In this document: positions 51,141 to 59,940 of the stretch, piece by piece
Layout: each line of letters opens with the position of its first letter
Position numbering within the stretch: the first letter of the stretch is position 1
DNA from: an uncultured Acidobacteriaceae bacterium
GTDB taxonomy: Bacteria; Acidobacteriota; Terriglobia; Terriglobales; Acidobacteriaceae
DNA length: 64,000 nucleotides
Direction of reading: 5' to 3'
NCBI GenBank assembly: GCA_937879855.1
Contig: CALFMO010000042.1
Location: 61,046 to 125,045, forward strand
Program-made: the position numbers and the translations under genes
Notes under the pieces: model-generated
Database searches by the model: none
Told to the model about the DNA's origin: nothing
Seen by the model: only the letters and a program-made list of their open reading frames with translations

Positions 51141-52511
51141 TCAAGGTTTCTTTTTTGGCGGCTTCTTGGGCGCCGGGTGTGGCGTCGGTGTCGGCGTCGG
51201 CCCCGGCTTTGGCGGTTTTGGTTTAGGTCCCGGGCCGGGCTTGCCGCCTCCTCCACCCGAGGTGATCTTTCCTGCCACCAAGTCCAGCGTAACGGAATCC
51301 ATCTGTTTCCCCGGAGCATTGCGCGGCGCGGTCTTGAAAGTTACGGTGAGGGTCTTTGCGTCGGTAGTGAGAGTCAGATAACCGAATTCAATGATGGGAT
51401 CGATTTCCAACGTGTGGTCCCCGATCACCGTGCCCGCGGGCGGTGCGGCCTGCTGCGGACGAGTAGCCGCGAATCCCCCGGATCCCGACACGATGTAGGG
51501 CACCTGCCGGCCATTTACCATCCGCGTGAAACGCTGGTACAGATGGGCGTGGCCGGAGAGCAATAGGTCGGGCCACTGACCGGCAGCTTTGCAACACGCG
51601 TCGATGTCGACCATCAGGCCGGTGCTGCCGCCAGTCTTTTCATCGACCGACAGCGGCGGATGATGAACCGCAATCAGGATGGCTCGTTCGCCAGCCTGGC
51701 GTGCCGGCTTCAGGCGCTCCAATTCTGAAGTAAGGAAATCCAGTTGATCATTCACCAGCGGGAAGTGCCCGCCTTGCGAGGAAATGATGCCCCCACCCGT
51801 GTCCATGACATTGCTGTAGAGGCCAATGATGGATACGTAAGGAGCGTCGAGCGTGAAGTAAACTGCGGGTTCTGTCATGCAACTCCGAACGCTGGTAGGT
51901 GCGTCCGGCGACGGATCAGGAGTTCCAGCGCAGAAGTTCGTCAGAAAAGCCGCCAGTGTTGGAACCTGCGGAGCGGTGGAGGACTGGCCAAACACCATGC
52001 CGTCGTGATTGCCGGGAATCGCAAAGATAGGGCGATCATATTCCCGGTATGGTTCGTAAAACTGGTCGTAGTAATACTGGCCTTCGCCAAAGTTGTAGAT
52101 GACGTCTCCGAGGTGGAAAAAGAACGCAGGTCCGTTTACTCCGCCGGATTGCACGTCCGCAGACATGGCGTCAGCGACTGCGGCTTGTTCGGCAAGCGAA
52201 GTGGCTGCAGACTGGCTCCGCGTCGTTTTTGCCGCTCCGGTATCGCCCACGGCGTGAAACGTAATTTTCCCCGCAGCGTCAATGGCATCGCTCAAATCTT
52301 GCGGGATAAAGTCCGTGAGCTTGAGGTAAGGCAACGTGCCGGTTCGGCGCGGCGGGATCGGCTGCACCTGGCTTTTGTGAAGCAGGTAGTACGGCGAGTT
52401 GTAGTAAGCTTCGCTGGTGTTGTCGACCTGAAACGCGTTTTCGTCCGGACTAGGTTTCGGGTCGGCGTAAAGTTGCCCATGGGGGCCAACTAGATTCACT
52501 TTGGCGGGCAT
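51141..52511 (-). CDS. Calcineurin-type metallophosphoesterase with Pro/Lys-rich tail
   Basis: This 456-residue protein has the metallophosphoesterase metal motifs: VGDTGAAK (Asp), FFHLGDVIYN (GD), IPGNHDGM (GNHD), AVHHPPLS (His) and LSGHAHLYQR (GHxH). Before it is an unusual N-terminal part of about 90 residues (YYNSPYYLLHKSQVQPIPPRR). After the domain comes a Gly-run and a roughly 35-residue tail of Lys-Pro/Thr-Pro repeats (KPKPPKPGPTPTPTP) that looks disordered. No secretion signal is clear. ATG at 52511 with GGAGGA upstream. Substrate unknown. Confidence 0.88.
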   Translation of the reverse strand: MPAKVNLVGPHGQLYADPKPSPDENAFQVDNTSEAYYNSPYYLLHKSQVQPIPPRRTGTLPYLKLTDFIPQDLSDAIDAAGKITFHAVGDTGAAKTTRSQSAATSLAEQAAVADAMSADVQSGGVNGPAFFFHLGDVIYNFGEGQYYYDQFYEPYREYDRPIFAIPGNHDGMVFGQSSTAPQVPTLAAFLTNFCAGTPDPSPDAPTSVRSCMTEPAVYFTLDAPYVSIIGLYSNVMDTGGGIISSQGGHFPLVNDQLDFLTSELERLKPARQAGERAILIAVHHPPLSVDEKTGGSTGLMVDIDACCKAAGQWPDLLLSGHAHLYQRFTRMVNGRQVPYIVSGSGGFAATRPQQAAPPAGTVIGDHTLEIDPIIEFGYLTLTTDAKTLTVTFKTAPRNAPGKQMDSVTLDLVAGKITSGGGGGKPGPGPKPKPPKPGPTPTPTPHPAPKKPPKKKP

Positions 52512-52711
52512 AGACGGATCCTCCTCAGGAGCCACACGCTCCCGTAGCTTTCTCCCGCGGTGCGGCGGGACGCAGTTACAAAATTTTCAAGGGGCCCCAA
52601 TTTTGGAGGGAAGTTACCGATAGCTTAACGAAAGGGATTGGAATGTCAAGGGTCGTGTTGCAACAGAAGTACGTGCGTCCCCTAATCGACACCGATAACG
52701 TCTCACTCACC

Positions 52712-52742
52712 TTGTCCGCCGGTGTCGTCGGTAGTTTAAAAT
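52712..52742 (+). promoter_or_regulatory. Promoter directly abutting nuoB
   Basis: A -10-like TAAAAT at 52737-52742 lies seven bases before the ATG at 52749, with TTGTCC at 52712-52717 as a possible -35 (19-bp spacer). No Shine-Dalgarno sequence is visible, so the transcript may be leaderless. Confidence 0.4.
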
Positions 52743-52748
52743 AAATAC

Positions 52749-53309
52749 ATGTCCCGCGAACTGAACTTCGGACCGTACGTTGACGTCGAGCACGGCAAAA
52801 AGACTGTCAAAGACCTCACCTACGGCAATCCCACGCCAGAGGGAGTGGTGCTCACCACTCTCGACTCCGCCGTCAACTGGATGCGCAAGAGTTCAATCTG
52901 GCCGATGACGTTTGGGTTGGCCTGCTGCGCCATCGAGATGATGTCAATGGGCGCATCCCGGTTTGATATTGCACGTTTTGGCGCCGAAGTGTTCCGGCCA
53001 TCGCCTCGGCAGAGCGATCTGATCATCATTGCGGGACGCGTGTCGAACAAGATGGCCCCCGTCATCCGCCAGTTGTGGGAGCAGATGCCCGAGCCCAAGT
53101 GGGTGATTTCCATGGGCGCTTGCGCCACATCCGGCGGAGTCTTTCAGAACTACGCGCTCGTGCAAAGCGTGAATCAGGTTATTCCCGTGGACATTTACGT
53201 TCCCGGCTGCCCGCCGCGTCCGGAGCAACTCATCTACGCCATTACGCTCTTGCAGGAAAAAATCCAGAAAGAGCGAGGCACCATTAAGAAGGCACTGAAC
53301 TTGTCGTAA
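52749..53309 (+). CDS. nuoB: NADH-quinone oxidoreductase subunit B
   Basis: This 186-residue protein carries the four cysteines of cluster N2: the tandem C59-C60 in FGLACCAIEMM, C124 in GACATSGG and C154 in PGCPPRPE. The PVDIYVPGCPPRPEQLIYAI stretch is invariant in the family. Cluster N2 delivers electrons to the quinone in complex I. No nuoC, nuoD or other subunit follows; the next gene encodes an unrelated membrane protein. As with nuoI at 23518, this is an isolated subunit gene. Confidence 0.96.
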   Translation: MSRELNFGPYVDVEHGKKTVKDLTYGNPTPEGVVLTTLDSAVNWMRKSSIWPMTFGLACCAIEMMSMGASRFDIARFGAEVFRPSPRQSDLIIIAGRVSNKMAPVIRQLWEQMPEPKWVISMGACATSGGVFQNYALVQSVNQVIPVDIYVPGCPPRPEQLIYAITLLQEKIQKERGTIKKALNLS

Positions 53310-53430
53310 TCTACGCCACTGCCCAGCATCCGTTTGTGGCGTCTCCTCTACGTTAGTTTTTCAATTCCTTTGAACTGACTGAAGCGTATTAAATCCCCGC
53401 CGCAGATTTTTCTGTTGTACAGTGGCGGCC

Positions 53431-54420
53431 ATGGACGAACCAGCGCCCCGGGGAAACTACTACATCGCCGCTTTCGGCGCGGCGATCGGACTGGCCTACG
53501 GCCTTTCGATTCGCTACGGCTCGCGCTTGTTTCCCAACAACCCTGTGTTTCAAGTGATGACCCTGAGCTTCATGTTCTTCCTCCCGTTTGCCATGGGTTT
53601 CATCACCATCTTCATCGTCGAACGTCGGCGTCCACAGCCGATCTGGATATGGTTTCTCTTGCCGTGGCTTCCGGTCGCAGCTGGGGAGGCAGCAACGGCG
53701 GCCGCGCTATGGGAGGGAGTGATTTGCATTGTGATGTTTGCTCCCATCGCGCTGGGAGCATCCAGCCTGGGCGGAGCCGCGGCCGGCGCCATTGTGCGTT
53801 TCGTTCGTTCGCGCCGTCCCAGTGAGGCTTCGCTGGTGTGCGTCATGTGCCTGCCGCTGCTGCTGAGTTTCTTCGAGCCCCGCTTTCTCCTGCACCAGGA
53901 GTTGCGAAACGTGGAGAGTGTGATTGACATAGCGGCGCCGCCGGCCACCGTGTGGCAGAACATCGAACGTGTTCCAAGAATCAGTTCCACCGAACTGCAA
54001 TCTTCCTGGAGCCACGCCATTGGATTTCCTGATCCCGTGGAAGCAACTTTGTCTTCAGAAGGGATCGGCGGCATTCGGCACGCCACTTTTGCTGGCGGAG
54101 TGCTCTTCATCGAGACCATTGATGTGTGGGAGCCGGAGCGGCGTCTTGGCTTTTCCATCCGCGCCGACCAAATTCCAAAGACAACTCTGGACGAGCATGT
54201 TACCGTCGGCGGGAAATTCTTCGACGTACTTTACGGCGAGTACCGGCTAGAGCCTCTTCCGAACCGCCAAACGCGTCTTCATCTGCTCAGCCGGCACCGA
54301 GTCTCCACCGACTTCAACTGGTACGCACACTTGTGGACGGACGCCGTTATGAGCGATCTGCAGCGCAGGATCCTGCGGGTCGTAAAGAATCGTTCCGAAG
54401 CCCTAAGGAATTCGCCTTAA
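53431..54420 (+). CDS. Membrane protein with C-terminal SRPBCC domain
   Basis: The 329-residue protein has about four predicted membrane helices in residues 8-150 (YIAAFGAAIGLAYGLSI, FFLPFAMGFITIFIV, VICIVMFAPIALGASSLGG). A SRPBCC/polyketide-cyclase-like domain follows at about 165-320: VESVIDIAAPPATVWQNIERV, GGVLFIETIDVWEPERRLGFSI, HLLSRHRVSTDFNWY. Such domains bind hydrophobic ligands. The combination is not one I can assign to a known pathway. ATG at 53431 is used; GTG at 53422 is possible. Confidence 0.75.
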   Translation: MDEPAPRGNYYIAAFGAAIGLAYGLSIRYGSRLFPNNPVFQVMTLSFMFFLPFAMGFITIFIVERRRPQPIWIWFLLPWLPVAAGEAATAAALWEGVICIVMFAPIALGASSLGGAAAGAIVRFVRSRRPSEASLVCVMCLPLLLSFFEPRFLLHQELRNVESVIDIAAPPATVWQNIERVPRISSTELQSSWSHAIGFPDPVEATLSSEGIGGIRHATFAGGVLFIETIDVWEPERRLGFSIRADQIPKTTLDEHVTVGGKFFDVLYGEYRLEPLPNRQTRLHLLSRHRVSTDFNWYAHLWTDAVMSDLQRRILRVVKNRSEALRNSP

Positions 54421-54467
54421 TGTATCGAAGAGCTAGTCTTTTCGTTCTTTGACGCCGCTACCCGCGC

Positions 54468-54473
54468 TATAAT
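54468..54473 (+). promoter_or_regulatory. Consensus -10 box
   Basis: TATAAT is followed 27 bases later by the ATG at 54500. TTGACG lies at 54449-54454 but the spacer is only 13 bases, so the -35 is uncertain. Confidence 0.45.
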
Positions 54474-54499
54474 ATGCCCAAGTGGCCCTGGGGTGTTCC

Positions 54500-55600
54500 A
54501 TGGTACGTGTTTCTATCGCGTCCCTCCTGTCTGTTCTTCTCTCTGCCACTTTTGTGACGGGGCAGAGCAAGATTTCGCCCCCTTCCGAGGATCGGCCCGC
54601 AACGCCCGCCACCACCGCGCAGTCGAATACTGAATCTCCCGCGCCCCCGATTCCTGCCAATTCTCCCCCTATGTCGAGGCGGACGCGTCTGGAGATGATT
54701 CGTGACTTCGAAGCCCAGCTTCTTTATGCCAGGGTTACCTTTCCAATGGGCACAAAAGGATTGAAGCTGAAAGATGGCGTGACCTCGCCCAACGGTGTGG
54801 AGTTGCAACAGGCCATCGCCCTATTGGGACCGGCGATCAAGCCGGGCGATCCCGCTCATATCTCCTACGTACAGATCAAGAGCGACCACATTCATTTCGA
54901 TCTCAATGGCGGTCCGGTGCATCGCAAGAAGTGGTACGAGCACGTCGAAATCTCCGGCGCAAACGGAACCCCGGTGTCAACCTCGCCCGATGAAGGGCAG
55001 ACCAATCCCCACGGAAGTTACCTGGATGTGTATTTCGACAAATATGTTCCGGAGATGACCGCGCGCCAGCTGCGCGATCTACTTTCTCCCGTGCTCGATT
55101 TCAAGGCTCACAGCAAAGAGGAGGCCTATCTCGACACCGTCCCTCCCAAAGTGAAGCAGGCCATCCAGGCGCACCAGGTGCTGGTGGGAATGAATACAGA
55201 CATGGTGTTGCATGCCAGGGGGAAGGCGCCGAGAAAAGTGCGTGAGCGCGATGGCGAGACCGAATACGAAGAATGGATCTATGGCGATCCGCCGCAGGAC
55301 GTGGACTTCGTCCGCATTGTGGGCGACGAAGTCGTGCGCGTCGAAACCATGAAAGTCGGTGGCCAGAAGATTGTGCGCACCGAAAAAGAAGTGATCCTCG
55401 AAAAGCCCGACCAGAATACCGAAGCCAAGCAGGAAGACCGGCCCCCGAATGCGCCTAGCCTGCGCCGTCCCGGAGAGGATCCTGACAACGCCCCGAAACC
55501 CTCCGATGGCGTGAACCCGCTCCCACCTGCCGCGCCCCCCGATTTCCCGCAGCCCTCGGGCAACCCCGGCCCGGGAAGGCTGGCGAGCAACCGTCAGTAA
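54500..55600 (+). CDS. Secreted hypothetical protein with Pro-rich ends
   Basis: This 366-residue protein has a signal peptide (VSIASLLSVLLSATFVTGQ), a Pro/Thr/Ser-rich linker to about residue 60, a folded middle (ARVTFPMGTKGLKLKDG, IKSDHIHFDLNGGPVHRKKWY, YLDVYFDKYVPEMTARQLRDL) and an acidic/Pro-rich tail. It includes the stretch HQVLVGMNTDMVLHARGKAP followed by EYEEWIYGDPPQDVDFVRI. This resembles the SmpA/OmlA-like 'plus strand' module in which a protein sets a K/R-rich beta strand against DVDFV. No function known. Start ATG used; GTG at 54482 would be nearly leaderless. Confidence 0.7.
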   Translation: MVRVSIASLLSVLLSATFVTGQSKISPPSEDRPATPATTAQSNTESPAPPIPANSPPMSRRTRLEMIRDFEAQLLYARVTFPMGTKGLKLKDGVTSPNGVELQQAIALLGPAIKPGDPAHISYVQIKSDHIHFDLNGGPVHRKKWYEHVEISGANGTPVSTSPDEGQTNPHGSYLDVYFDKYVPEMTARQLRDLLSPVLDFKAHSKEEAYLDTVPPKVKQAIQAHQVLVGMNTDMVLHARGKAPRKVRERDGETEYEEWIYGDPPQDVDFVRIVGDEVVRVETMKVGGQKIVRTEKEVILEKPDQNTEAKQEDRPPNAPSLRRPGEDPDNAPKPSDGVNPLPPAAPPDFPQPSGNPGPGRLASNRQ

Positions 55601-55795
55601 ACGGCAGCGCAACGAGTTTTTCTGCGCGTTCTCCGCGTTGTTTCCCGGCGTCCTTTGCGCTCAAAGGCTATTCGATTTACCTGCCCAAAGTCTGCTCCTC
55701 GTGTGAACAAACTGGATTCCTATTCTCCGCGAGGCGAAGAAAAAGCATCCTACAGTTGCGTTACGAAATTCGAATCTCAGTGGAGGGAGCTCGGG

Positions 55796-55978
55796 ATGAG
55801 TGGCGAGCAATCGGAACAGATGTTGGAACTGTTGAAAGAATTGGCATTGCTCAAAAAGTTGGAAGAGAAGGAGAGTGGGGAGGGATCGGATGTGGATGCC
55901 GCTGAGCTCGAATCCCGGGAGAACCGGCGGCGCGAAATCACGGAGCAGATCAAAGCTCTCGGTGAAGCCGCAAGCTAA
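55796..55978 (+). CDS. Small coiled-coil protein
   Basis: This 60-residue protein is highly charged and helical (MLELLKELALLKKLEEKES, ENRRREITEQIKALGEA), with heptad-like Leu spacing. GGAGGG lies about eight bases before the ATG. No family recognised. It converges on the next gene with a single base between stop codons. Confidence 0.6.
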   Translation: MSGEQSEQMLELLKELALLKKLEEKESGEGSDVDAAELESRENRRREITEQIKALGEAAS

Positions 55979-55979
55979 T

Positions 55980-56585
55980 TCACCGTCCCGAAGCCGGCGA
56001 GAGTGCAATCAAAGCAGCTTGCGCGGCGGTTTTGTGATCCTTATTCCAAGGCGGGCCGATCGAACGACCAGCGGTTTCCATTTGTCGCTGCATGCGGTCC
56101 GCGGAAGTCCCGTAGGCTGCCTTCATTCGCTCCTCGAGCTCGCGCTCGCGGATTGCCTGGATGGGAATTTTCAACCATGCGCATGCGTTCCGTATGGTCG
56201 AGCGAAAAAATTCACCCTCTGCGGTGTGGATGAGCGGATGCGCCGTCAGAATTTTTGCGAGCGGCGGCAGGGGCCGACCCGAGGCCAGCAGGACAGCAGA
56301 TCCCACAATCCGACACTCGCGCAAATCCAATTCGTGGATCACGTGCTCGATCGTCCCCACGGCCAGGCGTTCCGAGACCGCCGCGCAGTTCGCGAGATGG
56401 CTCTCCGCTTCCTGAATTTTCAGGGTTGCGGCGTGGTGATATGGCTGGGTCGCGCCGCGCATTTTTGCATCCGTAACGACGATGCGCCTTCGATCGACGA
56501 TCTCCAGCGAGCCACGGTCTCCGGCAACGGCCACCAGCACGCCCCAACCCGAATGCATTCGAAAGCCCAGCGCCGCGCGTTTCAT
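55980..56585 (-). CDS. Hypothetical protein
   Basis: This 201-residue protein has an N-terminal GWGVLVAVAGDRGSLEIVDRRRIVV region that looks like an RNase H-like beta hairpin, followed by helices rich in His/Ala (YHHAATLKIQEAESHLANCAA) and KILTAHPLIHTAEGEFFRSTIRNAC. The start hairpin and a later SAVLLASGRPLP strand suggest an actin/RNase-H-like fold, but the active-site acids are not conclusive. Not assigned to a family. Confidence 0.6.
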   Translation of the reverse strand: MKRAALGFRMHSGWGVLVAVAGDRGSLEIVDRRRIVVTDAKMRGATQPYHHAATLKIQEAESHLANCAAVSERLAVGTIEHVIHELDLRECRIVGSAVLLASGRPLPPLAKILTAHPLIHTAEGEFFRSTIRNACAWLKIPIQAIRERELEERMKAAYGTSADRMQRQMETAGRSIGPPWNKDHKTAAQAALIALSPASGR

Positions 56586-56632
56586 GAGACAGAGTTCTCA
56601 GCTGGCGACAAGTGTACCAGCGCTGGCCAAAG

Positions 56633-57619
56633 TCATTTCACCGCCACCGCCGGCCTGACATCCGCGAATGAAAACGCCAGCGAAACGTTGGGATATTCCC
56701 GCCCGTCGACTTCCACGTAAGGATAGACAAAGTAGTTCAGCGGCTTACCTTCCTGCACAGGAGTCAGCCGCAAATCCCGGCCCATGCTGAACTGCAGGCG
56801 ATCCACATCGTGCGATCCGAAGAAGTACTCGCGCTTCTCCGGATGCCTCCACGCTTCGGAGATGTCGACTGGAATCCAGCCTCGCCCGTCGACGTAGAAA
56901 TCGGACCAGCAGTGGTAACCGGCGATCTCGCCCGCATCCTGATCGGGCGGCAGAGAGAAGCCGATCTCGAACCGCGCCGGAATGCCTTGCGATCTGGCCA
57001 TGGCAATGAACAGTGAATGGAAGTCGGTGCAGTTTCCCTTCTTGGCGTCACAGGCATAGAGCACGTCGCCCCGTCCCCAGCCCGTGCCGGTCTTTTCATA
57101 ACGCATCGTTGTAAAAACGTAGTCGTAAATGGCGCGGGCCTTGCCGAGCGGTTGCGTCTTGCCCTGCGTCACTTTGGCCGCGAGCTCCGCAGGCAGCCCA
57201 GTGATGGGCACGAGCGCATCGGGTTGCAGCTCCTCCTGACGCTCCTTATTGGTCAGAGATGCAGCGACCACGTGGTCAGCCGGAGTCAGTGCGACGCGTT
57301 CACGGCGCACAACTTCGTATTCCACATCAAAGTGCAGTTCAGGCTGAGTTGTGCTGGACGACTCGGCAAAGTAAGTCTCATTACCGTACTTCGACTCGCG
57401 GGTCTTCTTCAGCGGCAGGTCGCCTTTGGCGGAAATGATTCTCACTTCCTGAAATGCATCCGACTGGGCCGCGGGAATCCAGATGCGAACCCTCTTCCCG
57501 GCTTCCAGATTCTTTATCGTAAAGCCGTAGTGAAAGGTGAAGTGACGCGACTCCTGGGCATAAGAGGCGATCGCAAGGGCAAATAACAGCGACAATAGAA
57601 CATAGAGCTTGCGCGGCAT
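56633..57619 (-). CDS. Secreted transglutaminase-like protease/transferase
   Basis: This 328-residue protein has a signal peptide (LYVLLSLLFALAIASYAQ), an N-terminal beta domain (about 25-115), and a transglutaminase core. Its Cys-His-Asp triad is visible: C197 in KKGNCTDFHSLF, H236 in GYHCWSDFY and D252 in WIPVDISEAW. Such proteins in bacteria are mostly cysteine peptidases or cross-linkers acting outside the cytoplasm. All three catalytic residues are present. 47 bp separate it from the upstream-oriented hypothetical gene on the same strand. Confidence 0.9.
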   Translation of the reverse strand: MPRKLYVLLSLLFALAIASYAQESRHFTFHYGFTIKNLEAGKRVRIWIPAAQSDAFQEVRIISAKGDLPLKKTRESKYGNETYFAESSSTTQPELHFDVEYEVVRRERVALTPADHVVAASLTNKERQEELQPDALVPITGLPAELAAKVTQGKTQPLGKARAIYDYVFTTMRYEKTGTGWGRGDVLYACDAKKGNCTDFHSLFIAMARSQGIPARFEIGFSLPPDQDAGEIAGYHCWSDFYVDGRGWIPVDISEAWRHPEKREYFFGSHDVDRLQFSMGRDLRLTPVQEGKPLNYFVYPYVEVDGREYPNVSLAFSFADVRPAVAVK

Positions 57620-57806
57620 AAGCTGCTCCTTTTGTCTTCCAACTGAAAATCAGGAGTTGAGCATTGGTTGGAAACGACACACGGGCGTCTTAGAGGGGAC
57701 GCCGTCACGTGAAGCCGCGCCTTGGGGTGCGCATAACGGTTAAGATGCCGAAGGGATTTCGGCGATGCGGTATTTTAACAGGACCGCATTTGAGGGGGGA
57801 ATTGTT

Positions 57807-58124
57807 ATGTCAAGGAAAGATGCCGTCGTGCTGGCCGCTCGTACACTAGCAGCACTTTTGACTGTTTGGGCCCTGACCGATGTTTCCTATTTACCAGAGC
57901 GCTTGCATTCGTTTGTCTACTACCTGAGTCAAGAAGCGCCGACGTCTTCGGCATCGGGTGAGCACTTTCGCCACTATTACCTTATCGGCCTAGGATTTCT
58001 CATTGTCCGGATCGTCGGCTACTCCCCGATGGCGAGATGGCTATACAAAAGCGGCCCTGAGGTTGAAGAACTCTTGCTACCTGCGAACCTTCCCCACAAC
58101 GACCGTGCGGCCGATATCCGGTAG
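57807..58124 (+). CDS. Small two-helix membrane protein upstream of ABC genes
   Basis: This 105-residue protein has two hydrophobic segments (VVLAARTLAALLTVWALTDV and YLIGLGFLIVRIVGYSPMA) and polar loops. GAGGGGGGA lies before the ATG at 57807. It ends nine bases before the ABC ATPase gene, so it is probably co-transcribed. No family recognised. Confidence 0.65.
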   Translation: MSRKDAVVLAARTLAALLTVWALTDVSYLPERLHSFVYYLSQEAPTSSASGEHFRHYYLIGLGFLIVRIVGYSPMARWLYKSGPEVEELLLPANLPHNDRAADIR

Positions 58125-58133
58125 AATCAGCCC

Positions 58134-59066
58134 ATGCCGCCAGTCATCCAATGCCGCGATCTACGCAAGACCTACGACGGCAAAGTGGAAGCAGTTCGTG
58201 GGCTGAATCTTGAGATCCAGACCGGCGAATGCTTCGGCCTGCTCGGCCCGAACGGAGCGGGGAAGACTACGACCATCGAAATCCTCGAGGGCTTACTGGC
58301 GCCAACTTCCGGCGAGGTCTCGATTTTGGGACACGCCTGGAGCGAGAACGCGCGCGAAATGCGCGAGTGGCTGGGGATCTCGCTGCAGGAGACGCGGCTG
58401 TCGGAAAAGCTTACCGTCCGCGAGACCATCGAACTGTTTGCCAGCTTTTACCGTGAGCCGCGCTCGTCCGAGGAAGTGCTCGAACAACTGGAACTGACCG
58501 AGAAAGCCGATTCGTGGGTGGGGAAGTTATCGGGAGGGCAACGCCAGCGGCTGGCGGTGGCGACGGCGCTGGTCTGCAATCCGAAGATTCTGTTTTTGGA
58601 CGAACCGACCACCGGCCTCGACCCTCAAAGCCGACGCCAGCTATGGGACATCATCCGCGCATTTCAACGCGACGGCGGCACGGTGCTCCTGACCACGCAT
58701 TACATGGACGAAGCCGAGCGTCTGTGCGACCGCCTCGCCATTGTGGATCACGGGCAGATTATTGCCGAGGGCACGCCGGCGGATTTGATCGAGCGGCTCG
58801 GCGGACATCACGTGGTCGAATTTTCCGTGAGCGGAAACTCGGACGGCGCAGCCCTGCAGGCCTGGCGTGGTTTGCCCAGCGTCGAATCGGTTCGCGAGGA
58901 TGACGGCATGGTCGCTTTGAATGTGAAGCAACCGCATTTGACGATCCCCGCTCTGCTCGATGCGATCGACAAGCAGGGAAGCCGATTGCAGCATTTGACC
59001 ACTCGGCAGGCGAGTCTGGAAGATGTGTTTGTGCGGCTGACGGGACGGCATCTGCGCGAGCAGTGA
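58134..59066 (+). CDS. ABC transporter ATP-binding protein
   Basis: This 310-residue protein has Walker A GPNGAGKTT near residue 41, Q-loop GISLQETRL, signature GKLSGGQRQR, Walker B KILFLDEPTTGLD and switch His LLTTHYMDEAER. A C-terminal ABC-2-associated domain follows (DLIERLGGHHVVEFSV, LEDVFVRLTGRHLRE). With the permease at 59941 it forms a DrrAB/YhgE-type exporter. A thioredoxin-like gene lies between ATPase and permease, so the three are one operon. Confidence 0.94.
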   Translation: MPPVIQCRDLRKTYDGKVEAVRGLNLEIQTGECFGLLGPNGAGKTTTIEILEGLLAPTSGEVSILGHAWSENAREMREWLGISLQETRLSEKLTVRETIELFASFYREPRSSEEVLEQLELTEKADSWVGKLSGGQRQRLAVATALVCNPKILFLDEPTTGLDPQSRRQLWDIIRAFQRDGGTVLLTTHYMDEAERLCDRLAIVDHGQIIAEGTPADLIERLGGHHVVEFSVSGNSDGAALQAWRGLPSVESVREDDGMVALNVKQPHLTIPALLDAIDKQGSRLQHLTTRQASLEDVFVRLTGRHLREQ

Positions 59067-59083
59067 TACCTGGAACGGACAAA

Positions 59084-59932
59084 GTGAGTCGACTTATTAA
59101 ATGCGCCGTGCTAGTTCTGGCTGTCATTGCGTCTTACGCCTTGGGTCAGGCCGCAGAAACTTCCTTTGCCCCATTCGAACAATGGAAGGCCGCCGTGCTC
59201 GCTGGAGATGCTGGCTCTTTGAAAGCGCTCTACAGCACGAATCCGCCAGCTGAAGTCAGTGTGAAGTTGGTCAAGGGCGACGCTGATGCCGACATCAATT
59301 TTTGGCTTGGCCTGAAAGTGCGCAGCATGAAGACTGAAGTTGTTCGCAACGAGATGCGGCATGGCCATATCAGTTACATCTTCCGGGCAGAAGTGCAGTC
59401 CGGGTTGCCCAATGGCCAGACTATCAACGTTACTGAGGACCAGACTTGGCAGCAACAGGGCGAGCTGTGGCGACTGGTGGGTGTAGAACGAACCGATTCG
59501 CCGCAACTGAAGCAGCCGTCCAATATGAAGAAGAACATCTATCCAGACGATGCCGACGCGCATGCCGAACTCAAAGAGGCGGAGGAGCAGGCGTCCCGCG
59601 AGCATAAACGTCTGCTGCTGGTATTTGGGGCGAACTGGTGCTTCGACTGCCACGTGCTCGACCTTGCCTTTCAGCGGCAGGATCTGGCGCCCATTCTGGC
59701 AGCGAATTACGAACTAGTTCACATCGACCTGGGGCCGGATGAGCACAAGAATGCCGACTTGGTGCAGCAGTACAGGATCCCGCTGGACAAAGGTATTCCC
59801 GCGCTGGCGGTGGCCGAGAGCGACGGCAAGTTGGTCGTCAGCCAGAAAAATGGCGAATTCGAAGATGCTCGCGGACTCGCACCCGAAGTGTTGCTGCAAT
59901 TCTTGAACAAGTGGAAACCGCTGGCACATTAA
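59084..59932 (+). CDS. Secreted thioredoxin-like protein with N-terminal NTF2-like domain
   Basis: The 282-residue protein has a signal peptide (IKCAVLVLAVIASYALGQA). An N-terminal domain (about 25-135) resembles an NTF2/SnoaL fold (FEQWKAAVLAGDAGSLKALY, VTEDQTWQQQGELWRLVGVE). The C-terminal thioredoxin-like domain (about 155-280) has an active site FGANWCFDCHVLD (Cys-Phe-Asp-Cys) and the cis-Pro as GIPALAV. It probably reduces or oxidises disulfides in the periplasm. Start GTG at 59084 gives the best signal peptide; GTG at 59063, overlapping the ATPase stop, is an alternative. It is placed between ATPase and permease genes. Confidence 0.88.
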   Translation: MSRLIKCAVLVLAVIASYALGQAAETSFAPFEQWKAAVLAGDAGSLKALYSTNPPAEVSVKLVKGDADADINFWLGLKVRSMKTEVVRNEMRHGHISYIFRAEVQSGLPNGQTINVTEDQTWQQQGELWRLVGVERTDSPQLKQPSNMKKNIYPDDADAHAELKEAEEQASREHKRLLLVFGANWCFDCHVLDLAFQRQDLAPILAANYELVHIDLGPDEHKNADLVQQYRIPLDKGIPALAVAESDGKLVVSQKNGEFEDARGLAPEVLLQFLNKWKPLAH

Positions 59933-59940
59933 TTACGACC

